Source: Bacteroidaceae bacterium
Lineage (GTDB): Bacteria > Bacteroidota > Bacteroidia > Bacteroidales > Bacteroidaceae
Assembly: GCA_030843315.1 (NCBI GenBank)
Contig: JAUUPT010000047.1
Location: 1-32,855 of the forward strand
Reading direction: 5' to 3'
Length of the DNA stretch: 32,855 bases
Shown here: piece by piece, positions 1 through 6,676 of the stretch
Layout: each line of letters opens with the position of its first letter
Position numbering within the stretch: position 1 is the stretch's first letter
Made by a program: the position numbers and the translations under genes
Notes under the pieces: model-generated
The model's database searches: none
What the model saw: only the letters and a program-made list of their open reading frames with translations
Told to the model about the DNA's origin: nothing

Positions 1-423
1 GTCAGCATTTGCTTGAAGATAATCCCTAAAATATAATTCATCGTTATCTCCCTCGTAACGCAAGTGTAAATGAAACACTCGCTCGGCAAATCCTTGTAAA
101 GTATACCCCTTATTAAAATCAATGCGACTGTTGTTCTCTGCCATGCAGATATAACCACATCTTTCAATTATACCTTTCACATTGGAGAGTTTTTCTTCCT
201 TTGAGATTTCCACAAGTATATCTATGGTAGGTTTTGCCCAAATCTCTTTAATTGCTGTGCTACCTATATGGCTAATGCGTTCAACATAGGACAGCTTTTC
301 TCTCAGCAACTCAGTTTCTTCCTTATACCAGTCTGCCCAACAATCTTGATGCGCAGTCAAGATTATAGGAAACAATTGCCAAAGTTCACCTAAAGACAAT
401 TCTGTCAATTCCTTGTGCTCCAT
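1..423 (-). CDS. GrpB-family (UPF0157) protein, C-terminus outside window
   Basis: The reverse strand reads open from an ATG at 423 to the window edge (141 codons), beginning MEHKELTELSLGELW. The diagnostic stretch is HIGSTAIKEIWAKPTIDILV at about residues 52-71, which matches the GrpB core (hxGSTxxxGxxAKPxIDhhh), a nucleotidyltransferase-like fold. Later residues (GYTLQGFAERVFHLHLR) fit the end of the same domain. Members are small cytoplasmic proteins often fused to or beside CoA-biosynthesis or acetyltransferase domains; their biochemical role is poorly defined. The start lies 21 bases after the stop of the upstream transporter on the same strand, so the two may be cotranscribed. Family assignment is secure; function is not. 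Confidence 0.85.
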   Translation of the reverse strand, partial: MEHKELTELSLGELWQLFPIILTAHQDCWADWYKEETELLREKLSYVERISHIGSTAIKEIWAKPTIDILVEISKEEKLSNVKGIIERCGYICMAENNSRIDFNKGYTLQGFAERVFHLHLRYEGDNDELYFRDYLQANAD

Positions 424-444
424 ATTATACAATCTCTCATTTTA

Positions 445-1398
445 TCACTCCATCTCCTTCTTTCTCTTCTTCCACAACTGATAACTGTTAATAATATTTT
501 GCCACAGCACATACGAGCCGGGCCCGACGGAAGAAAGCGGATTCAGATAAGTATAAGCCATCCAGATGGCAAGTACCGTATTCTTCTGCCCCAACGCTTG
601 CCCGCCACTGATGCGTTCTTTGTAATGCCCGCCAATCCGCTTGCCCAAATAGAACTGAATGCAGCAGGTTATCAATCCGGCCAAAGCAATGAGCACTTCT
701 ACAAACACCGGAGCTTCACTGTTGACCAACGAACGTACCGTCTGCCCGGAGACAATGGCAAGCGCCACACCCCACAAATAGAAAGCGGCATCGTGAAAGC
801 CCAGCAGGAAATGATGAACCTTCGGCACAAAGGCACGCAGGAACCATGCCAGGAAGAAAGGACAGAGCAATAGCGGAAACACCTTGCTTAGAATCTTCAG
901 GAAGGCAACAATGAAGGATATATTGGCATGCGGCTCTACCAGCGGAAAGACCAAAGGTACCGCCATAGCTGCCAGGAGATTGGACAATAAGGTATAGGTA
1001 GTCAGACTCGATGCACTGCCGCCCAACTTTCCGGTGATGACTGCGGCAGCAGTTGCCGTGGGACAAATAAGGCAAACCATCGCCCCCTCAAACACCTCCC
1101 GGTAGACTTCGTCCATAGGACAACACAGCAGTAAAACGGCAACCACCAGGAAAGAAACCGTCTGGAACAGTAACAGCCAGCCATGCCACCGCTTCGGCTT
1201 CAATTCATGCACCTCTACCTTGCAGAAAGTAAGGAGAAGTTGCGCAAAAATCAAAAGCGGAGTAAGGAACGCCACCAATCCGTTCACAAAAGGTTTGGCA
1301 GGAGCCAAGAAGGAAATCTTTGCGAAAAAGAAATATCCCAAAGCACCGGCAATCATTGCCACAGGCAACGTCCAGTTCTTCAAAAGACGAAGGATCAT
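445..1398 (-). CDS. Bile acid:sodium symporter (BASS) family transporter
   Basis: A 317-residue, very hydrophobic protein with about nine to ten membrane segments, the usual size and topology of BASS/SBF-like carriers. Two family-like motifs are visible: the glycine/threonine-rich segment CPTATAAAVITGKLGGSAS at about residues 112-130 and the late motif GQALGQKNTVLAIWMAYTYL at about 266-285, which corresponds to the crossover region that binds sodium and substrate. The C-terminus is short and basic (WKKRKKEME). It sits in the inner membrane and probably moves an organic anion with sodium; the substrate cannot be read from sequence and bile acid should not be assumed. The start is the ATG at 1398; a TAACTTTG promoter element lies about 27 bases upstream. 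Confidence 0.8.
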   Translation of the reverse strand: MILRLLKNWTLPVAMIAGALGYFFFAKISFLAPAKPFVNGLVAFLTPLLIFAQLLLTFCKVEVHELKPKRWHGWLLLFQTVSFLVVAVLLLCCPMDEVYREVFEGAMVCLICPTATAAAVITGKLGGSASSLTTYTLLSNLLAAMAVPLVFPLVEPHANISFIVAFLKILSKVFPLLLCPFFLAWFLRAFVPKVHHFLLGFHDAAFYLWGVALAIVSGQTVRSLVNSEAPVFVEVLIALAGLITCCIQFYLGKRIGGHYKERISGGQALGQKNTVLAIWMAYTYLNPLSSVGPGSYVLWQNIINSYQLWKKRKKEME

Positions 1399-1424
1399 AC
1401 CTATCTACTATCATTATTTTCGCG

Positions 1425-1432
1425 CAAAGTTA
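1425..1432 (-). promoter_or_regulatory. Bacteroides-type -7 element for the BASS transporter gene
   Basis: Read on the minus strand this is TAACTTTG, a full match to the Bacteroides primary-sigma -7 consensus TAnnTTTG, about 27 bases before the start codon. No clear -33 TTTG was found at the expected spacing. Confidence 0.55.
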
Positions 1433-1567
1433 CGTATATTATCAATACGTTGAACCGCAGGAAGAAATAAATAGCCGTTTCATTCTAATAAAGCCATGAA
1501 TCCATAAAAATAAGTATAATCGGAACAAAACTTAAACACAAACTATCAGTTTTCTATAAATTTCCAC

Positions 1568-1575
1568 TACATTTG
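1568..1575 (+). promoter_or_regulatory. Bacteroides-type -7 element for the amidase gene
   Basis: TACATTTG matches TAnnTTTG and ends 14 bases before the ATG at 1590, implying a very short leader. A T-rich stretch (GTTTTC, 1549-1554) may serve as a degenerate -33. Confidence 0.6.
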
Positions 1576-1589
1576 CACCGAATTTATAT

Positions 1590-2828
1590 ATGAAACTATA
1601 CAGACGCTACATATTATATATAGGTATATGCTTAGGACTGCTCATCTCTCCCTTCTGTACAGGCAGTGCTGAAGCAAAAGGCTTTGTTGTCGTTATCGAC
1701 GCCGGGCACGGAGGACACGACCCCGGTGCAATCGGCAAAATATCCAAAGAAAAGAACATCAATCTGAACGTAGCGCTCAAGTTGGGCAAGCAAATCCAAA
1801 AGAATTGCCCCGACGTGAAAGTAATCTATACCCGCGAACGGGATGTGTTCATCCCCCTCGACCGTCGCGCCGAGATAGCCAATAATGCCAAAGCAGACCT
1901 GTTCATCTCCATCCATACCAATGCCCTGGCCAACAACCGGACTGCCAAAGGCGCCTCAACCTGGACACTGGGTCTTGCCAAGTCGGATGCCAACCTGGAA
2001 GTTGCCAAACGGGAGAACTCGGTGATTCTTTACGAAAACGACTATAAGACGCGATACGCCGGCTTCAACCCCAATTCGGCAGAGTCGTACATCATCTTCG
2101 AGTTCATGCAAGATAAATACATGTCGCAAAGCGTGCATCTTGCCTCGCTCGTACAAAAGCATTTCCGCCATACTTGCAACCGTTCCGACCGCGGCGTGCA
2201 TCAGGCAGGCTTCCTGGTACTGAAAGCCAGCGCCATGCCAAGCATCCTGGTGGAACTCGGCTTTATCTCCACCCCGGAAGAAGAACGGTTCCTGAACTCG
2301 GAAGCCGGCACCACCTCACTTGCCAATGGCATTTTCCGGGCTTTCCTAACGTACAAACGCGAACAGGAAATCCGCCTGAATGGAAGTAGCAATACCATTC
2401 TTCCGGAAGATGTGCCCGAACCTGTTCAAGAAGAAAACAACAAGGTGGCTACAGCTACGGAGAAAAAGGAAACTTCACGCCCTGCTGAAACCAAACAGGC
2501 GCCTCAACATCCCCAGCAAGTAGAAAAAGCAGCCACACCTCAAACAGAACATAACGGCATTGTGTTTAAGATACAGATACTCACCTCATCACGTCCTTTA
2601 GCCAAAAACGACAAAAGGCTCAAAGGCCTGACAGGTGTGGATTCTTATAAAGAAGGAGGATTATATAAATACACCTACGGAGCATCGCCCGATTATAATA
2701 AAGTATTGCGTACCAAGCGCAGCATTACGGCTCAATTCAAAGACGCCTTCATCATAGCTTTTAAGAATGGTGAAAAGATGAATATCAATGCTGCCATTGA
2801 CGAATTCAAGAAAAACAGAAATAAATAA
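1590..2828 (+). CDS. N-acetylmuramoyl-L-alanine amidase (Amidase_3) with C-terminal SPOR-like domain
   Basis: A 412-residue exported hydrolase that cleaves the amide bond between MurNAc and the stem peptide of peptidoglycan. A signal peptide (about residues 1-29, cleavage near AEA-KG) precedes the Amidase_3 domain (about 32-255). The zinc and catalytic residues are visible: H40 in DAGHGGHDPGA, E54, H109 in SIHTNA and E222 in LVELGFIS. A Lys/Glu/Pro/Gln-rich linker (about 280-325) leads to a C-terminal domain (about 327-400, IVFKIQILTSSRPL onward) that resembles SPOR peptidoglycan-binding modules. The gene is directly followed by an MCE gene 13 bases downstream, suggesting one envelope operon. 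Start choice rests on the signal peptide and a promoter element 14 bases upstream. Possible roles are daughter-cell separation or wall turnover. Confidence 0.88.
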   Translation: MKLYRRYILYIGICLGLLISPFCTGSAEAKGFVVVIDAGHGGHDPGAIGKISKEKNINLNVALKLGKQIQKNCPDVKVIYTRERDVFIPLDRRAEIANNAKADLFISIHTNALANNRTAKGASTWTLGLAKSDANLEVAKRENSVILYENDYKTRYAGFNPNSAESYIIFEFMQDKYMSQSVHLASLVQKHFRHTCNRSDRGVHQAGFLVLKASAMPSILVELGFISTPEEERFLNSEAGTTSLANGIFRAFLTYKREQEIRLNGSSNTILPEDVPEPVQEENNKVATATEKKETSRPAETKQAPQHPQQVEKAATPQTEHNGIVFKIQILTSSRPLAKNDKRLKGLTGVDSYKEGGLYKYTYGASPDYNKVLRTKRSITAQFKDAFIIAFKNGEKMNINAAIDEFKKNRNK

Positions 2829-2841
2829 CAAAAGATACATC

Positions 2842-3735
2842 ATGAAGTATATCACCAAAGAAGTAAGAATAGGAATAGCCGGTATAGCCGCGCTCTGCGT
2901 ATTAGTATATGGCATTAATTATCTGAAAGGTATCAATATGTTCAAGCCTTCCAGCTATTTCTACGTAAAGTTCAAGAACGTCAACGGGCTGACCAAATCG
3001 AGTCCGGTCTTTGCCGACGGCTTCCGTGTAGGTATCGTACGCGACTTATATTACGACTACACCCAACCCGGAAACGTAGTGGCAGAAATAGACGTTGACC
3101 CGGAATTGCGTATCCCCAAAGGAAGTACCGCAGAACTGACTGCCGAAATGCTGGGAGGCGTAAAAATGAACCTGCTGCTCGCCAATAATCCGCGGGAAAA
3201 GTACCTGATAGGAGACACGATTCCCGGAACCCAAAACAATGGCATGATGGAAAAGGTGGCAGACATGATGCCGCAATTAGAAAAAATGTTACCAAAGTTG
3301 GACTCTATCCTCGGCTCTTTAAATGCCGTATTGGCTGACCCCGCCATACCTGCCACTTTGCACAATGTACAAGACCTGACTGCAAGTATGGCCGTCACAG
3401 GTCGTCAGTTACAGGTACTTATGAAAAATGACATCCCACAACTGACCGGCAAGCTCAATACTATTGGAGACAACTTTATGCTTATTTCAAACAACTTAAA
3501 GGAGATTGACTATGCTGCCGCCATGCAAAAAGTTGACTCAACTTTGAACAATATAAAAATGATTACAGATAATTTAAATAAGAAAGATAACACCATTGGC
3601 CTGCTGTTGAATGACCCCTCTTTATACAATAACTTAAATGCCACAGCAGCCAATGCAGCAAGCCTCCTTGAAGATTTGAAATCGCATCCGAAACGATATG
3701 TTCATTTCTCATTATTTGGCAAAAAAGATAAGTGA
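2842..3735 (+). CDS. MCE-family (MlaD-like) periplasmic lipid-transport protein
   Basis: A 297-residue protein with one N-terminal membrane anchor (about residues 9-27, RIGIAGIAALCVLVYGINYL) followed by an MCE domain (about 38-115: SYFYVKFKNVNGLTKSSPV, then a DGFRVGIV segment and KGSTAELTAEMLGG). The remainder is helical with long amphipathic stretches (VADMMPQLEKMLPKLDSILG and later Asn/Leu-rich segments), as in MlaD-type subunits. Proteins of this kind form rings that shuttle phospholipids between inner and outer membrane. A longer reading from 2788 would overlap the amidase gene; the ATG at 2842 is preferred because the membrane anchor follows at once. No ATPase or permease partner is adjacent in this window, so the rest of the transporter must be encoded elsewhere. 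A strong hairpin terminator follows. Confidence 0.85.
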   Translation: MKYITKEVRIGIAGIAALCVLVYGINYLKGINMFKPSSYFYVKFKNVNGLTKSSPVFADGFRVGIVRDLYYDYTQPGNVVAEIDVDPELRIPKGSTAELTAEMLGGVKMNLLLANNPREKYLIGDTIPGTQNNGMMEKVADMMPQLEKMLPKLDSILGSLNAVLADPAIPATLHNVQDLTASMAVTGRQLQVLMKNDIPQLTGKLNTIGDNFMLISNNLKEIDYAAAMQKVDSTLNNIKMITDNLNKKDNTIGLLLNDPSLYNNLNATAANAASLLEDLKSHPKRYVHFSLFGKKDK

Positions 3736-3787
3736 AAAATTATCGTTATATAGATTTCATCTAAATAATTAATTGATAAATGAATTA

Positions 3788-3838
3788 AAAGAAAGGCCCT
3801 CATTTGCTCCCATAAGGAGTTAAAAAGGGCTTTTCTTT
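3788..3838 (+). terminator. Rho-independent terminator after the amidase-MCE operon
   Basis: Outer arms at 3788-3800 and 3826-3838 pair over 13 positions with one wobble, an inner CTCC/GGAG pair (3807-3810/3815-3818) extends the structure, and the 3' side is T-rich (TTTTCTTT). Confidence 0.8.
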
Positions 3839-4085
3839 ATTCCGTATGCTAAAGGTAAATAAGAAGAAAAATAGCACATAAGCATTTATCATACAAGACA
3901 TTACATAAATACAACATACCCCTTACAGGGGGTGTTCCCGTAACAATAGATAAGTTATTGAAAGTAAAGCGATTATTACGCATCGGAAAAATGCAAGAAA
4001 AAAGGGATTTGTTTTTCTCGAATAAGATTGCCAATTTTGCATTTGTAGAAGTTTAGCTTAATCAATAAATGTATTATTAGCCGTT
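3839..4085 (+). promoter_or_regulatory. dnaA upstream region
   Basis: About 250 non-coding, AT-rich bases. A small C/G hairpin is visible (ACCCC at 3918-3922, GGGGT at 3929-3933). A near-consensus -7 element, TGCATTTG (4038-4045), lies 40 bases before the dnaA ATG, with T-rich sequence including TTTG (4008-4011) upstream. No cluster of DnaA boxes (TTATnCACA) is visible, so there is no support for calling this oriC. Confidence 0.5.
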
Positions 4086-5471
4086 ATGAGTGAAATAAAT
4101 CATGTCGGGCTGTGGAACCGCTGTCTTGAAATCATCAGAGACAATGTTCCGGAGCAGACATACAAAACGTGGTTTCTGCCCATCATTCCTTTAAAATATG
4201 AGGACAAAACGCTGGTCGTACAGGTGCCCAGCCAGTTCTTTTATGAATTTTTAGAGGACAAGTTCGTTGACTTGTTACGCAAGACCCTTTATAAGGTGAT
4301 CGGTGATGGGACGAAATTGCTATATAATGTAATGGTGGACAAAAGCTCACGGAAGACTATTGATTATGAGTCCACCCAACGCACCATCATCCCGCAAAAG
4401 CAGGTGTTGGACAAGAAGATTCCGCAAATTCCCGTTCCCGAGCTCGACCCGCATCTGAATCCGGAATACAATTTTGAAACGTTCATCGAAGGATATAGCA
4501 ACAAGCTGTCGCGCAGCGTTGCAGAAGCGGTAGCCCTGAACCCGGCCAAGACAATCTTTAACCCGTTATTCCTGCACGGAGCATCCGGTGTAGGTAAAAC
4601 GCATCTTGCCAATGCCATCGGAACCAAAATCAAAGAATTATATCCGGAGAAACGGGTATTGTATGTATCTGCCCATCTGTTTCAGGTGCAGTACACAGAC
4701 TCCGTACGCAACAACACCACTAACGACTTTATCAACTTCTATCAAACTATCGACATTTTAATCATTGATGATATCCAAGAGTTTGCCGGCGTTACCAAAA
4801 CGCAAAACACATTCTTCCATATCTTCAACCACCTGCACCAGAACGGCAAACAGCTGATCCTTACTTCCGACCGTGCCCCCGTATTGTTACAAGGCATGGA
4901 AGAGCGCCTGATTACACGCTTCAAATGGGGAATGGTAGCAGAACTTGAAAGACCGACCGTAGAACTCCGCAAGAACATCTTGCGCAACAAGATACACCGC
5001 GACGGATTGCAGTTCCCGCCGGAAGTCATCGACTATATTGCAGAGAACGTAGGCGATAGTGTACGCGACCTGGAAGGCATCGTTATTTCCATCATGGCGC
5101 ATTCCACCATATATAATAAAGAGATAGACCTGGAACTGACACAACGCATCGTCCGCAAGGTGGTAAATAGCGAAAGCAAGGCCGTGACCGTTGACGACAT
5201 CATCACTACCGTATGCAAGCATTTCGGACTGGACACTGCCACCATTCATACCAAATCCAGAAAGCGCGAGGTAGTGCAGGCACGGCAAATAGCCATGTAT
5301 TTGGCAAAGAACCATACAGACTTCTCGACAGCCAAGATCGGGGCACTGATTGGCAACAAAGACCATGCTACCGTATTGCACGCCTGCAAGACCATCAAAG
5401 AGTTGAAAGAGGTAGATAAATCGTTCCGCGCCGAAATAGATGAGATTCAGGCAGCACTGAAAAAACAGTGA
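4086..5471 (+). CDS. dnaA: Chromosomal replication initiator DnaA
   Basis: A 461-residue DnaA of normal length. Domain I (about 1-85, LWNRCLEIIRDNVPEQTYKTWF) mediates oligomerisation and helicase contacts, and a short domain II follows. The AAA+ domain carries the Walker A motif GASGVGKTHL (about residues 160-169), Walker B ILIIDDIQEF (about 224-233) and sensor sequence LILTSDRAP. Domain IV ends with the DnaA signature KDHATVLHACKTIKEL, the helix-turn-helix that binds DnaA boxes. The ATP-bound protein opens oriC and loads the replicative helicase. As is usual in Bacteroides, dnaN and recF are not next to it. Downstream lies a perfect inverted repeat and a convergent nitroreductase gene, so it is probably monocistronic. 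Confidence 0.98.
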   Translation: MSEINHVGLWNRCLEIIRDNVPEQTYKTWFLPIIPLKYEDKTLVVQVPSQFFYEFLEDKFVDLLRKTLYKVIGDGTKLLYNVMVDKSSRKTIDYESTQRTIIPQKQVLDKKIPQIPVPELDPHLNPEYNFETFIEGYSNKLSRSVAEAVALNPAKTIFNPLFLHGASGVGKTHLANAIGTKIKELYPEKRVLYVSAHLFQVQYTDSVRNNTTNDFINFYQTIDILIIDDIQEFAGVTKTQNTFFHIFNHLHQNGKQLILTSDRAPVLLQGMEERLITRFKWGMVAELERPTVELRKNILRNKIHRDGLQFPPEVIDYIAENVGDSVRDLEGIVISIMAHSTIYNKEIDLELTQRIVRKVVNSESKAVTVDDIITTVCKHFGLDTATIHTKSRKREVVQARQIAMYLAKNHTDFSTAKIGALIGNKDHATVLHACKTIKELKEVDKSFRAEIDEIQAALKKQ

Positions 5472-5522
5472 ATTAATGGTTAGTGATTTGTTTATCATAG
5501 AAACAAATCACTAACCATTAAT
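5472..5522. terminator. Perfect 22-bp inverted repeat between convergent dnaA and nitroreductase genes
   Basis: Arms 5472-5493 and 5501-5522 are exact reverse complements with a 7-base loop (ATCATAG). The stem is AT-rich. On the minus strand a T run (5459-5466) lies just beyond the hairpin, so it can stop transcription from the nitroreductase side; no T run follows on the plus strand. Part of the arm recurs as TAATCACTATTAA (5527-5539). Confidence 0.65.
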
Positions 5523-5535
5523 ACCCTAATCACTA

Positions 5536-6270
5536 TTAAAACCCTTGCTTCTTCAATGTCTCCCAAAGAAGTTTCGACATTGCTTCGCTATCTTTTTTGG
5601 TATAACGCACGTCAGTAAAGACTTGGGCTAATGTTTCCTTCTGATTTTCCAGTATGAACTGTTTGTTTTCGGGAAGTGATTCCTTATAGGCATACAGGCG
5701 GTCGATATCCTCGGGAGTATAGTCATGATAAGTTTCTTCGTGCACAATTGCTTCCAGCGGCAAGCGGTCGACCTGGGCCGGAGACTCATCGGGCCATCCT
5801 ACGGTCACTGTTGTGATGGGGAATACCAGTTCGGGCAGTTCCAGCGCTTCGATAATCATGTGGGGATTGTAAGTAGTAGTGCCCAGGTAGCAGATGCCCA
5901 ATCCCTTCTCTTCGGCAGCCACACAGAAGGTTTGTGTCGCCAGCAGCGTATCCACCGCTCCCGTTACAAACCATTCAAAGTTATTATATCCCGGTTCCGC
6001 CTTGCGCTGTTCGCACCACTTGCTGAAACGGCGTAAATCAATGCAAAAGGTCAGAACTACCGGAGCCGTCTGTACCATCGGCTGGTTGAAGTGAGCAGGC
6101 GCCAGTTTCGCTTTACGCCCGGCATCACGCGTTACAACTACGCTATAAACCTGCATGTTTCCGACTGTAGAAGCCCGGAAAGAGGTTTCGAGCAAATCAT
6201 TTAACAAATCGGCAGTAATATCTTTCTGCTGATATTTTCGGATGGTTCTCCTTTGTTTTAAGCTTTCCAT
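5536..6270 (-). CDS. Nitroreductase-family NAD(P)H:FMN oxidoreductase
   Basis: A 244-residue cytoplasmic flavoprotein. The N-terminus (MESLKQRRTIRKYQQKDI) is the classic nitroreductase opening in which the paired arginines and RKY contact FMN phosphate. Further family features are the ASTVGNMQVYSVVVTRD segment (about 33-51), the mid-chain DTLLATQTFCVAAEEKGLGICYLGT stretch and the PITTVTVGWPDE sequence near the flavin. The C-terminal tail (about 180-244) is longer than in minimal NfsB types and resembles the NfsA/FRP-like group. The start at 6270 is preferred over an in-frame codon at 6315 because the family motif begins there and a TATCTTTG promoter element lies 15 bases upstream. Substrate unknown; reduction of nitroaromatics or quinones is typical of the family. 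Confidence 0.85.
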   Translation of the reverse strand: MESLKQRRTIRKYQQKDITADLLNDLLETSFRASTVGNMQVYSVVVTRDAGRKAKLAPAHFNQPMVQTAPVVLTFCIDLRRFSKWCEQRKAEPGYNNFEWFVTGAVDTLLATQTFCVAAEEKGLGICYLGTTTYNPHMIIEALELPELVFPITTVTVGWPDESPAQVDRLPLEAIVHEETYHDYTPEDIDRLYAYKESLPENKQFILENQKETLAQVFTDVRYTKKDSEAMSKLLWETLKKQGF

Positions 6271-6285
6271 TCTTTCGTTTTTTTG

Positions 6286-6293
6286 CAAAGATA
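6286..6293 (-). promoter_or_regulatory. Bacteroides-type -7 element for the nitroreductase gene
   Basis: TATCTTTG on the minus strand, a full TAnnTTTG match 15 bases before the ATG. A TTTTG sequence (6312-6308) lies upstream at shorter than usual spacing. Its position excludes the longer reading frame starting at 6315. Confidence 0.6.
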
Positions 6294-6570
6294 ATGTAAA
6301 CCATAGACAAAACACTTAGGGTAACTCAAAAAAGTTTGCTATAGCACATTCTATTTTATCCCATAGAATCATAGAGTACCATTTCTGTCCGATATAAAAG
6401 TAATCCCATTTTAAACAAAAGCGGAAACATTCTCTACTAACAAATTGTTCATAATATACTTTTTGGAAAACTTTTAGTAGTTATCAGAAATAATAATCAA
6501 CTATTATTCAACAATTTACTATTAGCAAATGGAAAACTTATATTCAGTTGATAAAAACATCAGTTTTTAT
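6294..6570. other. AT-rich intergenic region between divergent nitroreductase and nrdJ genes
   Basis: No open reading frame of note. It holds one 7-bp inverted repeat with an 8-base spacer (ATTCTAT 6348-6354, ATAGAAT 6363-6369) that could be an operator. No cobalamin riboswitch-like sequence is visible, although the downstream enzyme needs B12. Confidence 0.5.
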
Positions 6571-6601
6571 TTTGCCAAGTTAGAAAACATTCATAGATTT
6601 G
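6571..6601 (+). promoter_or_regulatory. Consensus Bacteroides promoter of nrdJ
   Basis: TTTG at 6571-6574 and TAGATTTG at 6594-6601 are separated by exactly 19 bases, matching the Bacteroides -33/-7 consensus in sequence and spacing. The predicted start near 6608 lies upstream of the GTG at 6677 and downstream of the alternative TTG at 6599, which decides the gene start. Confidence 0.8.
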
Positions 6602-6676
6602 CAAACACATTTGTTGACGATAAGTATAACTTCTACAAATTTACTTATTACAAATAAATCTAAGAGAGACAATATC

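Noticed and set aside
3849..4034. A 61-codon minus-strand frame before dnaA
   Set aside because: No promoter or conserved features, and it covers the dnaA regulatory region.
3736..4085. Possible oriC next to dnaA
   Set aside because: No clustered DnaA boxes and no dnaN or other typical origin neighbours; the region is explained by a terminator and the dnaA promoter.
6294..6676. Cobalamin riboswitch before the B12-dependent reductase
   Set aside because: No B12-box-like sequence or long structured leader is visible; the mapped-looking promoter leaves only about 70 bases of AT-rich leader.
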